Source: Vespa crabro
Taxonomy: Eukaryota > Arthropoda > Insecta > Hymenoptera > Vespidae
Length of the DNA: 64,000 bases
Direction of reading: 5' to 3'
NCBI RefSeq assembly: GCF_910589235.1
Contig: NW_025813598.1
Location: 62,001-126,000 of the forward strand
Below are positions 40,401-56,236 of the stretch, in pieces. The notes under the pieces were generated by a model. It made no database searches. It saw only the letters and a program-made list of their open reading frames with translations, and had not been told where the DNA came from. Position numbers and translations under genes: made by a program. Position 1 is the stretch's first letter. The number at the start of each line of letters is the position of its first letter.

Positions 40401-41914
40401 TTACTATGTTTAAATACGCGTTTTCATATGATAATTGTCGAAAAACGTAATCGACATACGCGAATTTCGGTATATGCGAAGATAAAATCGTGAAATCTTT
40501 AATAATACTTGTGCCACAGTTAGGAAAATGTTACCAATCGATTCAGAACATTGCATTTCATAAGATCAAACATCTATTTTATATTGGAATCAAAGTTTTT
40601 AACATTCTTTCATATCGTATATACGATTTTTCGCTCATATACGCGTATCGTCGAAAAACGAAAACTTGAAATCTCGTTCAATTTCAATGATTTTATATTC
40701 TATCGATGCAGAATAAAGAATATAACAAGAATATAACGTTTTTACTTTGTTTAAATACGCGTTTTCATATGATAATTGTCGAAAAACGTAATCGACATAC
40801 GCGAATTTCGGTATATGCGAAGATAAAATCGTGAAATCTTTAATAATACTTGTGCCACAGTTAGAAAAATGTTACCAATCGATTCAGAACATTGCATTTC
40901 ATAAGATCAAACATCTATTTTATATTGGAATCAAAGTTTTTAACATTCTTTCATATCGTATATACGATTTTTCGCTCATATACGCGTATCGTCGAAAAAC
41001 GAAAACTTGAAATCTCGTTCAATTTCAATGATTTTATATTCTATCGATGCAGAATAAAGAATATAACAAGAATATAACGTTTTTACTATGTTTAAATACG
41101 CGTTTTCATATGATAATTGTCGAAAAACGTAATCGACATACACGAATTTCGGTATATGCGAAGATAAAATCGTGAAATCTTTAATAATACTTGTGCCACA
41201 GTTAGAAAAATGTTACCAATCGATTCAGAACATTGCATTTCATAAGATCAAACATCTATTTTATATTGGAATCAAAGTTTTTAACATTCTTTCATATCGT
41301 ATATACGATTTTTCGCTCATATACGCGTATCGTCGAAAAACGAAAACTTGAAATCTCGTTCAATTTCAATGATTTTATATTCTATCGATGCAGAATAAAG
41401 AATATAACAAGAATATAACGTTTTTACTATGTTCAAATACGCGTTTTCATATGATAATTGTCGAAAAACGTAATCGACATACGCGAATTTCGGTATATGC
41501 GAAGATAAAATCGTGAAATCTTTAATAATACTTGTGCCACAGTTAGAAAAATGTTACCAATCGATTAAGAACATTGCATTTCATAAGATCAAACATCTAT
41601 TTTATATTGGAATCAAAGTTTTTAACATTCTTTCATATCGTATATACGATTTTTCGCTCATTTACGCGTATCGTCGAAAAACGAAAACTTGAAATCTCGT
41701 TCAATTTCAATGATTTTATATTCTATCGATGCAGAATAAAGAATATAACAAGAATATAACGTTTTTACTTTGTTTAAATACGCGTTTTCATATGATAATT
41801 GTCGAAAAACGTAATCGACATACGCGAATTTCGGTATATACGAAGATAAAATCGTGAAATCTTTAATAATACTTGTGCCACAGTTAGAAAAATGTTACCA
41901 ATCGATTCAGAACA
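37482..41914 (+). repeat. 13-monomer block E2 (k = 109-121), duplicate of E1
   Basis: It repeats all the shared E1 markers in the same order, ending with TACACGAAT (119) and GTTCAAAT (120). I count six differences from E1 over the first 12 monomers (4,092 bp), about 0.15%. The thirteenth monomer (k121) differs from k108 by three changes, including ACTTTG, so the true right boundary may lie before it. Confidence 0.9.
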
Positions 41915-43619
41915 TTGCATTTCATAAGATCAAACATCTATTTTATATTGGAATCAAAGTTTTTAACATTCTTTCATATCGTATATACGATTTTTCGCTC
42001 ATATACGCGTATCGTCGAAAAACGAAAACTTGAAATCTCGTTCAATTTCAATGATTTTATATTCTATCGATGCAGAATAAAGAATATAACAAGAATATAA
42101 CGTTTTTACTATGTTTAAATACGCGTTTTCATATGATAATTGTCGAAAAACGTAATCGACATACGCGAATTTCGGTATATGCGAAGATAAAATCGTGAAA
42201 TCTTTAATAATACTTGTGCCACAGTTAGAAAAATGTTACCAATCGATTCAGAACATTGCATTTCATAAGATCAAACATCTATTTTATATTGGAATCAAAG
42301 TTTTTAACATTCTTTCATATCGTATATACGATTTTTCGCTCATATACGCGTATCGTCGAAAAACGAAAACTTGAAATCTCGTTCAATTTCAATGATTTTA
42401 TATTCTATCGATGCAGAATAAAGAATATAACAAGAATATAACGTTTTTACTATGTTTAAATACGCGTTTTCTTATGATAATTGTCGAAAAACGTAATCGA
42501 CATACGCGAATTTCGGTATATGCGAAGATAAAATCGTGAAATCTTTAATAATACTTGTGCCACAGTTAGAAAAATGTTACCAATCGATTCAGAACATTGC
42601 ATTTCATAAGATCAAACATCTATTTTATATTGGAATCAAAGTTTTTAACATTCTTTCATATCGTATATACGATTTTTCGCTCATATACGCGTATCGTCGA
42701 AAAACGAAAACTTGAAATCTCGTTCAATTTCAATGATTTTATATTCTATCGATGCAGAATAAAGAATATAACAAGAATATAACGTTTTTACTATGTTTAA
42801 ATACGCGTTTTCATATGATAATTGTCGAAAAACGTAATCGACATACGCGAATTTCGGTATATGCGAAGATAAAATCGTGAAATCTTTAATAATACTTGTG
42901 CCACAGTTAGAAAAATGTTACCAATCGATTCAGAACATTGCATTTCATAAGATCAAACATCTATTTTATATTGGAATCAAAGTTTTTAACATTCTTTCAT
43001 ATCGTATATACGATTTTTCGCTCATATACGCGTATCGTCGAAAAACGAAAACTTGAAATATCGTTCAATTTCAATGATTTTATATTCTATCGATGCAGAA
43101 TAAAGAATATAACAAGAATATAACGTTTTTACTATGTTTAAATACGCGTTTTCATATGATAATTGTCGAAAAACGTAATCGACATACGCGAATTTCGGTA
43201 TATGCGAAGATAAAATCGTGAAATCTTTAATAATACTTGTGCCACAGTTAGAAAAATGTTACCAATCGATTCAGAACATTGCATTTCATAAGATCAAACA
43301 TCTATTTTATATTGGAATCAAAGTTTTTAACATTCTTTCATATCGTATATACGATTTTTCGCTCATATACGCGTATCGTCGAAAAACGAAAACTTGAAAT
43401 CTCGTTCAATTTCAATGATTTTATATTCTATCGATGCAGAATAAAGAATATAACAAGAATATAACGTTTTTACTTTGTTTAAATACGCGTTTTCATATGA
43501 TAATTTTCGAAAAGCGTAATCGACATACGCGAATTTCGGTATATGCGAAGATAAAATCGTGAAATCTTTAATAATACTTGTGCCACAGTTATAAAAATGT
43601 TACCAATCGATTCAGAACA

Positions 43620-46347
43620 TTGCATTTCATAAGATCAAACATCTATTTTATATTGGAATCAAAGTTTTTAACATTCTTTCATATCGTATATACGATTTTT
43701 CGCTCATATACGCGTATCGTCGAAAAACGAAAACTTGAAATCTCGTTCAATTTCAATGATTTTATATTCTATCGATGCAGAATAAAGAATATAACAAGAA
43801 TATAACGTTTTTACTATGTTTAAATACGCGTTTTCATAAGATAATTGTCGAAAAACGTAATCGACATACGCGAATTTCGGTATATGCGAAGATAAAATCG
43901 TGAAATCTTTAATAATACTTGTGCCACAGTTAGAAAAATGTTACCAATCGATTCAGAACATTGCATTTCATAAGATCAAACATCTATTTTATATTGGAAT
44001 CAAAGTTTTTAACATTCTTTCATATCGTATATACGATTTTTCGCTCATATACGCGTATCGTCGAAAAACGAAAACTTGAAATCTCGTTCAATTTCAATGA
44101 TTTTATATTCTATCGATGCAGAATAAAGAATATAACAAGAATATAACGTTTTTACTATGTTTAAATACGCGTTTTCATATGATAATTGTCGAAAAACGTA
44201 ATCGACATACGCGAATTTCGGTATATGCGAAGATAAAATCGTGAAATCTTTAATAATACTTGTGGCACAGTTAGAAAAATGTTACCAATCGATTCAGAAC
44301 ATTGCATTTCATAAGATCAAACATCTATTTTATATTGGAATCAAAGTTTTTAACATTCTTTCATATCGTATATACGATTTTTCTCTCATATACGCGTATC
44401 GTCGAAAAACGAAAACTTGAAATCTCGTTCAATTTCAATGATTTTATATTCTATCGATGCAGAATAAAGAATATAACAAGAATATAACGTTTTTACTATG
44501 TTTAAATACGCGTTTTCATATGATAATTGTCGAAAAACGTAATCGACATACGCGAATTTCGGTATATGCGAAGATGAAATCGTGAAATCTTTAATAATAC
44601 TTGTGCCACAGTTAGAAAAATGTTACCAATCGATTCAGAACATTGCATTTCATAAGATCAAACATCTATTTTATATTGGAATCAAAGTTTTTAACATTCT
44701 TTCATATCGTATATACGATTTTTCGCTCATATACGCGTATCGTCGAAAAACGAAAACTTGAAATCTCGTTCAATTTCAATGATTTTATATTCTATCGATG
44801 CAGAATAAAGAATATAACAAGAATATAACGTTTTTACTATGTTTAAATACGCGTTTTCATATGATAATTGTCGAAAAACGTAATCGACATACGCGAATTT
44901 CGGTATATGCGAAGATAAAATCGTGAAATCTTTAATAATACTTGTGCCACAGTTAGAAAAATGTTACCAATCGATTCAGAACATTGCATTTCATAAGATC
45001 AAACATCTATTTTATATTGGAATCAAAGTTTTTAACATTCTTTCATATCGTATATACGATTTTTCGCTCATATACGCGTATCGTCGAAAAACGAAAACTT
45101 GAAATCTCGTTCAATTTCAATGATTTTATATTCTATCGATGCAGAATAAAGAATATAACAAGAATATAACGTTTTTACTATGTTTAAATACGCGTTTTCA
45201 TATGATAATTGTCGAAAAACGTAATCGACATACGCGAATTTCGGTATATGCGAAGATAAAATCGTGAAATCTTTAATAATACTTGTGCCACAGTTAGAAA
45301 AATGTTACCAATCGATTCAGAACATTGCATTTCATAAGATCAAACATCTATTTTATATTGGAATCAAAGTTTTTAACATTCTTTCAAATCGTATATACGA
45401 TTTTTCGCTCATATACGCGTATCGTCGAAAAACGAAAACTTGAAATCTCGTTCAATTTCAATGATTTTATATTCTATCGATGCAGAATAAAGAATATAAC
45501 AAGAATATAACGTTTTTACTATGTTTAAATACGCGTTTTCATATGATAATTGTCGAAAAACGTAATCGACATACGCGAATTTCGGTATATGCGAAGATAA
45601 AATCGTGAAATCTTTAATAATACTTGTGCCACAGTTAGAAAAATGTTACCAATCGATTCAGAACATTGCATTTCATAAGATCAAACATCTATTTTATATT
45701 GGAATCAAAGTTTTTAACATTCTTTCATATCGTATATACGATTTTTCGCTCATATACGCGTATCGTCGAAAAACGAAAACTTGAAATCTCGTTCAATTTC
45801 AATGATTTTATATTCTATCGATGCAGAATAAAGAATATAACAAGAATATAACGTTTTTACTTTGTTTAAATACGCGTTTTCATATGATAATTGTCGAAAA
45901 ACGTAATCGACATACGCGAATTTCGGTATATGCGAAGATAAAATCGTGAAATCTTTAATAATACTTGTGCCACAGTTAGAAAAATGTTACCAATCGATTC
46001 AGAACATTGCATTTCATAAGATCAAACATCTATTTTATATTGGAATCAAAGTTTTTAACATTCTTTCATATCGTATATACGATTTTTCGCTCATATACGC
46101 GTATCGTCGAAAAACGAAAACTTGAAATCTCGTTCAATTTCAATGATTTTATATTCTATCGATGCAGAATAAAGAATATAACAAGAATATAACGTTTTCA
46201 CTATGTTTAAATACGCGTTTTCATATGATAATTGTCGAAAAACGTAATCGACATACGCGAATTTCGGTATATGCGAAGATAAAATCGTGAAATCTTTAAT
46301 AATACTTGTGCCACAGTTAGAAAAATGTTACCAATCGATTCAGAACA
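43620..46347 (+). repeat. 8-monomer block F1 (k = 127-134)
   Basis: Barcode: CATAAGATAA (127), TGTGGCAC (128), GAAGATGAAAT (129), ACTTTG (133). The same order and spacing recur 14 monomers (4,774 bp) to the right. The block ends are uncertain because the flanking copies are unmarked. Confidence 0.75.
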
Positions 46348-48393
46348 TTGCATTTCATAAGATCAAACATCTATTTTATATTGGAATCAAAGTTTTTAAC
46401 ATTCTTTCATATCGTATATACGATTTTTCGCTCATATACGCGTATCGTCGAAAAACGAAAACTTGAAATCTCGTTCAATTTCATTGATTTTATATTCTAT
46501 CGATGCAGAATAAAGAATATAACAAGAATATAACGTTTTTACTATGTTTAAATACGCGTTTTCATATGATAATTGTCGAAAAACGTAATCGACATACGCG
46601 AATTTCGGTATATGCGAAGATAAAATCGTGAAATCTTTAATAATACTTGTGCCACAGTTAGAAAAATGTTACCAATCGATTCAGAACATTGCATTTCATA
46701 AGATCAAACATCTATTTTATATTGGAATCAAAGTTTTTAACATTCTTTCATATCGTATATACGATTTTTCGCTCATATACGCGTATCGTCGAAAAACGAA
46801 AACTTGAAATCTCGTTCAATTTCAATGATTTTATATTCTATCGATGCAGAATAAAGAATATAACAAGAATATAACGTTTTTACTATGTTTAAATACGCGT
46901 TTTCATATGATAATTGTCGAAAAACGTAATCGACATACGCGAATTTCGGTATATGCGAAGATAAAATCGTGAAATCTTTAATAATACTTGTGCCACAGTT
47001 AGAAAAATGTTACCAATCGATTCAGAACATTGCATTTCATAAGATCAAACATCTATTTTATATTGGAATCAAAGTTTTTAACATTCTTTCATATCGTATA
47101 TACGATTTTTCGCTCATATACGCGTATCGTCGAAAAACGAAAACTTGAAATCTCGTTCAATTTCAATGATTTTATATTCTATCGATGCAGAATAAAGAAT
47201 ATAACAAGAATATAACGTTTTTACTATGTTTAAATACGCGTTTTCATATGATAATTGTCGAAAAACGTAATCGACATACGCGAATTTCGGTATATGCGAA
47301 GATAAAATCGTGAAATCTTTAATAATACTTGTGCCACAGTTAGAAAAATGTTACCAATCGATTCAGAACATTGCATTTCATAAGATCAAACATCTATTTT
47401 ATATTGGAATCAAAGTTTTTAACATTCTTTCGTATCGTATATACGATTTTTCGCTCATATACGCGTATCGTCGAAAAACGAAAACTTGAAATCTCGTTCA
47501 ATTTCAATGATTTTATATTATATCGATGCAGAATAAAGAATATAACAAGAATATAACGTTTTTACTATGTTTAAATACGCGTTTTCATATGATAATTGTC
47601 GAAAAACGTAATCGACATACGCGAATTTCGGTATATGCGAAGATAAAATCGTGAAATCTTTAATAATACTTGTGCCACAGTTAGAAAAATGTTACCAATC
47701 GATTCAGAACATTGCATTTCATAAGATCAAACATCTATTTTATATTGGAATCAAAGTTTTTAACATTCTTTCATATCGTATATACGATTTTTCGCTCATA
47801 TACGCGTATCGTCGAAAAACGAAAACTTGAAATCTCGTTCAATTTCAATGATTTTATATTCTATCGATGCAGAATAAAGAATATAACAAGAATATAACGT
47901 TTTTACTATGTTTAAATACGCGTTTTCATATGATAATTGTCGAAAAACGTAATCGACATACGCGAATTTCGGTATATGCGAAGATAAAATCGTGAAATCT
48001 TTAATAATACTTGTGCCACAGTTAGAAAAATGTTACCAATCGATTCAGAACATTGCATTTCATAAGATCAAACATCTATTTTATATTGGAATCAAAGTTT
48101 TTAACATTCTTTCATATCGTATATACGATTTTTCGCTCATATACGCGTATCGTCGAAAAACGAAAACTTGAAATCTCGTTCAATATCAATGATTTTATAT
48201 TCTATCGAAGCAGAATAAAGAATATAACAAGAATATAACGTTTTTACTATGTTTAAATACGCGTTTTCATATGATAATTGTCGAAAAACGTAATCGACAT
48301 ACGCGAATTTCGGTATATGCGAAGATAAAATCGTGAAATCTTTAATAATACTTGTGCCACAGTTAGAAAAATGTTACCAATCGATTCAGAACA

Positions 48394-51121
48394 TTGCATT
48401 TCATAAGATCAAACATCTATTTTATATTGGAATCAAAGTTTTTAACATTCTTTCATATCGTATATACGATTTTTCGCTCATATACGCGTATCGTCGAAAA
48501 ACGAAAACTTGAAATCTCGTTCAATTTCAATGATTTTATATTCTATCGATGCAGAATAAAGAATATAACAAGAATATAACGTTTTTACTATGTTTAAATA
48601 CGCGTTTTCATAAGATAATTGTCGAAAAACGTAATCGACATACGCGAATTTCGGTATATGCGAAGATAAAATCGTGAAATCTTTAATAATACTTGTGCCA
48701 CAGTTAGAAAAATGTTACCAATCGATTCAGAACATTGCATTTCATAAGATCAAACATCTATTTTATATTGGAATCAAAGTTTTTAACATTCTTTCATATC
48801 GTATATACGATTTTTCGCTCATATACGCGTATCGTCGAAAAACGAAAACTTGAAATCTCGTTCAATTTCAATGATTTTATATTCTATCGATGCAGAATAA
48901 AGAATATAACAAGAATATAACGTTTTTACTATGTTTAAATACGCGTTTTCATATGATAATTGTCGAAAAACGTAATCGACATACGCTAATTTCGGTATAT
49001 GCGAAGATAAAATCGTGAAATCTTTAATAATACTTGTGGCACAGTTAGAAAAATGTTACCAATCGATTCAGAACATTGCATTTCATAAGATCAAACATCT
49101 ATTTTATATTGGAATCAAAGTTTTTAACATTCTTTCATATCGTATATACGATTTTTCGCTCATATACGCGTATCGTCGAAAAACGAAAACTTGAAATCTC
49201 GTTCAATTTCAATGATTTTATATTCTATCGATGCAGAATAAAGAATATAACAAGAATATAACGTTTTTACTATGTTTAAATACGCGTTTTCATATGATAA
49301 TTGTCGAAAAACGTAATCGACATACGCGAATTTCGGTATATGCGAAGATGAAATCGTGAAATCTTTAATAATACTTGTGCCACAGTTAGAAAAATGTTAC
49401 CAATCGATTCAGAACATTGCATTTCATAAGATCAAACATCTATTTTATATTGGAATCAAAGTTTTTAACATTCTTTCATATCGTATATACGATTTTTCGC
49501 TCTTATACGCGTATCGTCGAAAAACGAAAACTTGAAATCTCGTTCAATTTCAATGATTTTATATTCTATCGATGCAGAATAAAGAATATAACAAGAATAT
49601 AACGTTTTTACTATGTTTAAATACGCGTTTTCATATGATAATTGTCGAAAAACGTAATCGACATACGCGAATTTCGGTATATGCGAAGATAAAATCGTGA
49701 AATCTTTAATAATACTTGTGCCACAGTTAGAAAAATGTTACCAATCGATTCAGAACATTGCATTTCATAAGATCAAACATCTATTTTATATTGGAATCAA
49801 AGTTTTTAACATTCTTTCATATCGTATATACGATTTTTCGCTCATATACGCGTATCGTCGAAAAACGAAAACTTGAAATCTCGTTCAATTTCAATGATTT
49901 CATATTCTATCGATGCAGAATAAAGAATATAACAAGAATATAACGTTTTTACTATGTTTAAATACGCGTTTTCATATGATAATTGTCGAAAAACGTAATC
50001 GACATACGCGAATTTCGGTATATGCGAAGATAAAATCGTGAAATCTTTAATAATACTTGTGCCACAGTTAGAAAAATGTTACCAATCGATTCAGAACATT
50101 GCATTTCATAAGATCAAACATCTATTTTATATTGGAATCAAAGTTTTTAACATTCTTTCATATCGTATATACGATTTTTCGCTCATATACGCGTATCGTC
50201 GAAAAACGAAAACTTGAAATCTCGTTCAATTTCAATGATTTTATATTCTATCGATGCAGAATAAAGAATATAACAAGAATATAACGTTTTTACTATGTTT
50301 AAATACGCGTTTTCATATGATAATTGTCGAAAAACGTAATCGACATACGCGAATTTCGGTATATGCGAAGATAAAATCGTGAAATCTTTAATAATACTTG
50401 TGCCACAGTTAGAAAAATGTTACCAATCGATTCAGAACATTGCATTTCATAAGATCAAACATCTATTTTATATTGGAATCAAAGTTTTTAACATTCTTTC
50501 ATATCGTATATACGATTTTTCGCTCATATACGCGTATCGTCGAAAAACGAAAACTTGAAATCTCGTTCAATTTCAATGATTTTATATTCTATCGATGCAG
50601 AATAAAGAATATAACAAGAATATAACGTTTTTACTTTGTTTAAATACGCGTTTTCATATGATAATTGTCGAAAAACGTAATCGACATACGCGAATTTCGG
50701 TATATGCGAAGATAAAATCGTGAAATCTTTAATAATACTTGTGCCACAGTTAGAAAAATGTTACCAATCGATTCAGAACATTGCATTTCATAAGATCAAA
50801 CATCTATTTTATATTGGAATCAAAGTTTTTAACATTCTTTCATATCGTATATACGATTTTTCGCTCATATACGCGTATCGTCGAAAAACGAAAACTTGAA
50901 ATCTCGTTCAATTTCAATGATTTTATATTCTATCGATGCAGAATAAAGAATATAACAAGAATATAACGTTTTTACTATGTTTAAATACGCGTTTTCATAT
51001 GATAATTGTCGAAAAACGTAATCGACATACGCGAATTTCGGTATATGCGAAGATAAAATCGTGAAATCTTTAATAATACTTGTGCCACAGTTAGAAAAAT
51101 GTTACCAATCGATTCAGAACA
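48394..51121 (+). repeat. 8-monomer block F2 (k = 141-148), copy of F1
   Basis: CATAAGATAA (141), TGTGGCAC with private TACGCTAAT (142), GAAGATGAAAT (143), ACTTTG (147). Private changes in k144 (GCTCTTATA) and k145 (ATTTCATATT) postdate the copy. Confidence 0.75.
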
Positions 51122-52826
51122 TTGCATTTCATAAGATCAAACATCTATTTTATATTGGAATCAAAGTTTTTAACATTCTTTCATATCGTATATACGATTT
51201 TTCGCTCATATACGCGTATCGTCGAAAAACGAAAACTTGAAATCTCGTTCAATTTCAATGATTTTATATTCTATCGATGCAGAATAAAGAATATAACAAG
51301 AATATAACGTTTTTACTATGTTTAAATACGCGTTTTCATATGATAATTGTCGAAAAACGTAATCGACATACGCGAATTTCGGTATATGCGAAGATGAAAT
51401 CGTGAAATCTTTAATAATACTTGTGCCACAGTTAGAAAAATGTTACCAATCGATTCAGAACATTGCATTTCATAAGATCAAACATCTATTTTATATTGGA
51501 ATCAAAGTTTTTAACATTCTTTCATATCGTATATACGATTTTTCGCTCATATACGCGTATCGTCGAAAAACGAAAACTTGAAATCTCGTTCAATTTCAAT
51601 GATTTTATATTCTATCGATGCAGAATAAAGAATATAACAAGAATATAACGTTTTTACTATGTCTAAATACGCGTTTTCATATGATAATTGTCGAAAAACG
51701 TAATCGACATACGCGAATTTCGGTATATGCGAAGATAAAATCGTGAAATCTTTAATAATACTTGTGCCACAGTTAGAAAAATGTTACCAATCGATTCAGA
51801 ACATTGCATTTCATAAGATCAAACATCTATTTTATATTGGAATCAAAGTTTTTAACATTCTTTCATATCGTATATACGATTTTTCGCTCATATACGCGTA
51901 TCGTCGAAAAACGAAAACTTGAAATCTCGTTCAATTTCAATGATTTTATATTCTATCGATGCAGAATAAAGAATATAACAAGAATATAACGTTTTTACTA
52001 TGTTTAAATACGCGTTTTCATATGATAATTGTCGAAAAACGTAATCGACATACGCGAATTTCGGTATATGCGAAGATAAAATCGTGAAATCTTTAATAAT
52101 ACTTGTGCCACAGTTAGAAAAATGTTACCAATCGATTCAGAACATTGCATTTCATAAGATCAAACATCTATTTTATATTGGAATCAAAGTTTTTAACATT
52201 CTTTCATATCGTATATACGATTTTTCGCTCATATACGCGTATCGTCGAAAAACGAAAACTTGAAATCTCGTTCAATTTCAATGATTTTATATTCTATCGA
52301 TGCAGAATAAAGAATATAACAAGAATATAACGTTTTTACTATGTTTAAATACGCGTTTTCATATGATAATTGTCGAAAAACGTAATCGACATACGCGAAT
52401 TTCGGTATATGCGAAGATAAAATCGTGAAATCTTTAATAATACTTGTGCCACAGTTAGAAAAATGTTACCAATCGATTCAGAACATTGCATTTCATAAGA
52501 TCAAACATCTATTTTATATTGGAATCAAAGTTTTTAACATTCTTTCATATCGTATATACGATTTTTCGCTCATATACGCGTATCGTCGAAAAACGAAAAC
52601 TTGAAATCTCGTTCAATTTCAATGATTTTATATTCTATCGATGCAGAATAAAGAATATAACAAGAATATAACGTTTTTACTTTGTTTAAATACGCGTCTT
52701 CATATGATAATTGTCGAAAAACGTAATCGACATACGCGAATTTCGGTATATGCGAAGATAAAATCGTGAAATCTTTAATAATACTTGTGCCACAGTTAGA
52801 AAAATGTTACCAATCGATTCAGAACA

Positions 52827-55800
52827 TTGCATTTCATAAGATCAAACATCTATTTTATATTGGAATCAAAGTTTTTAACATTCTTTCATATCGTATATAC
52901 GATTTTTCGCTCATATACGCGTATCGTCGAAAAACGAAAACTTGAAATCTCGTTCAATTTCAATGATTTTATATTCTATCGATGCAGAATAAAGAATATA
53001 ACAAGAATATAACGTTTTTACTATGTTTAAATACGCGTTTTCATATGATAATTGTCGAAAAACGTAATCGACATACGCGAATTTCGGTATATGCGAAGAT
53101 GAAATCGTGAAATCTTTAATAATACTTGTGCCACAGTTAGAAAAATGTTACCAATCGATTCAGAACATTGCATTTCATAAGATCAAACATCTATTTTATA
53201 TTGGAATCAAAGTTTTTAACATTCTTTCATATCGTATATACGATTTTTCGCTCATATACGCGTATCGTCGAAAAACGAAAACTTGAAATCTCGTTCAATT
53301 TCAATGATTTTATATTCTATCGATGCAGAATAAAGAATATAACAAGAATATAACGTTTTTACTATGTCTAAATACGCGTTTTCATATGATAATTGTCGAA
53401 AAACGTAATCGACATACGCGAATTTCGGTATATGCGAAGATAAAATCGTGAAATCTTTAATAATACTTGTGCCACAGTTAGAAAAATGTTACCAATCGAT
53501 TCAGAACATTGCATTTCATAAGATCAAACATCTATTTTATATTGGAATCAAAGTTTTTAACATTCTTTCATATCGTATATACGATTTTTCGCTCATATAC
53601 GCGTATCGTCGAAAAACGAAAACTTGAAATCTCGTTCAATTTCAATGATTTTATATTCTATCGATGCAGAATAAAGAATATAACAAGAATATAACGTTTT
53701 TACTATGTTTAAATACGCGTTTTCATAAGATAATTGTCGAAAAACGTAATCGACATACGCGAATTTCGGTATATGCGAAGATAAAATCGTGAAATCTTTA
53801 ATAATACTTGTGCCACAGTTAGAAAAATGTTACCAATCGATTCAGAACATTGCATTTCATAAGATCAAACATCTATTTTATATTGGAATCAAAGTTTTTA
53901 ACATTCTTTCATATCGTATATACGATTTTTCGCTCATATACGCGTATCGTCGAAAAACGAAAACTTGAAATCTCGTTCAATTTCAATGATTTTATATTCT
54001 ATCGATGCAGAATAAAGAATATAACAAGAATATAACGTTTTTACTATGTTTAAATACGCGTTTTCATATGATAATTGTCGAAAAACGTAATCGACATACG
54101 CGAATTTCGGTATATGCGAAGATAAAATCGTGAAATCTTTAATAATACTTGTGCCACAGTTAGAAAAATGTTACCAATCGATTCAGAACATTGCATTTCA
54201 TAAGATCAAACATCTATTTTATATTGGAATCAAAGTTTTTAACATTCTTTCATATCGTATATACGATTTTTCGCTCATATACGCGTATCGTCGAAAAACG
54301 AAAACTTGAAATCTCGTTCAATTTCAATGATTTTATATTCTATCGATGCAGAATAAAGAATATAACAAGAATATAACGTTTTTACTATGTTTAAATAAGC
54401 GTTTTCATATGATAATTGTCGAAAAACGTAATCGACATACGCGAATTTCGGTATTTGCGAAGATGAAATCGTGAAATCTTTAATAATACTTGTGCCACAG
54501 TTAGAAAAATGTTACCAATCGATTCAGAACATTGCATTTCATAAGATCAAACATCTATTTTATATTGGAATCAAAGTTTTTAACATTCTTTCATATCGTA
54601 TATACGATTTTTCGCTCATATACGCGTATCGTCGAAAAACGAAAACTTGAAATCTCGTTCAATTTCAATGATTTTATATTCTATCGATGCAGAATAAAGA
54701 ATATAACAAGAATATAACGTTTTTACTATGTTTAAATACGCGTTTTCATATGATAATTGTCGAAAAACGTAATCGACATACGCGAATTTCGGTATATGCG
54801 AAGATAAAATCGTGAAATCTTTAATAATACTTGTGCCACAGTTAGAAAAATGTTACCAATCGATTCAGAACATTGCATTTCATAAGATCAAACATCTATT
54901 TTATATTGGAATCAAAGTTTTTAACATTCTTTCATATCGTATATACGATTTTTCGCTCATATACGCGTATCGTCGAAAAACGAAAACTTGAAATCTCGTT
55001 CAATTTCAATGATTTTATATTCTATCGATGCAGAATAAAGAATATAACAAGAATATAACGTTTTTACTATGTTTAAATACGCGTTTTCATATGATAATTG
55101 TCGAAAAACGTAATCGACATACGCGAATTTCGGTATATGCGAAGATAAAATCGTGAAATCTTTAATAATACTTGTGCCACAGTTAGAAAAATGTTACCAA
55201 TCGATTCAGAACATTGCATTTCATAAGATCAAACATCTATTTTATATTGGAATCAAAGTTTTTAACATTCTTTCATATCGTATATACGATTTTTCGCTCA
55301 TATACGCGTATCGTCGAAAAACGAAAACTTGAAATCTCGTTCAATTTCAATGATTTTATATTCTATCGATGCAGAATAAAGAATATAACAAGAATATAAC
55401 GTTTCTACTATGTTTAAATACGCGTTTTCATATGATAATTGTCGAAAAACGTAATCGACATACGCGAATTTCGGTATATGCGAAGATAAAATCGTGAAAT
55501 CTTTAATAATACTTGTGCCACAGTTAGAAAAATGTTACCAATCGATTCAGAACATTGCATTTCATAAGATCAAACATCTATTTTATATTGGAATCAAAGT
55601 TTTTAACATTCTTTCATATCGTATATACGATTTTTCGCTCATATACGCGTATCGTCGAAAAACGAAAACTTGAAATCTCGTTCAATTTCAATGATTTTAT
55701 ATTCTATCGATGCAGAATAAAGAATATAACAAGAATATAACGTTTTTACTTTGTTTAAATACGCGTCTTCATATGATAATTGTCGAAAAACGTAATCGAC

Positions 55801-56236
55801 ATACGCGAATTTCGGTATATGCGAAGATAAAATCGTGAAATCTTTAATAATACTTGTGCCACAGTTAGAAAAATGTTACCAATCGATTCAGAACATTGCA
55901 TTTCATAAGATCAAACATCTATTTTATATTGGAATCAAAGTTTTTAACATTCTTTCATATCGTATATACGATTTTTCGCTCATATACGCGTATCGTCGAA
56001 AAACGAAAACTTGAAATCTCGTTCAATTTCAATGATTTTATATTCTATCGATGCAGAATAAAGAATATAACAAGAATATAACGTTTTTACTATGTTTAAA
56101 TACGCGTTTTCATATGATAATTGTCGAAAAACGTAATCGACATACGCGAATTTCGGTATATGCGAAGATAAAATCGTGAAATCTTTAATAATACTTGTGC
56201 CACAGTTAGAAAAATGTTACCAATCGATTCAGAACA
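52827..56236 (+). repeat. 10-monomer block G1 (k = 154-163)
   Basis: Barcode: GAAGATGAAAT (154), TGTCTAAAT (155), CATAAGATAA (156), AAATAAGCG plus GTATTTGCG plus GAAGATGAAAT (158), CGTTTCTAC (161), ACTTTG plus GCGTCTTC (162). It recurs as the adjoining block 3,410 bp to the right. Confidence 0.92.
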
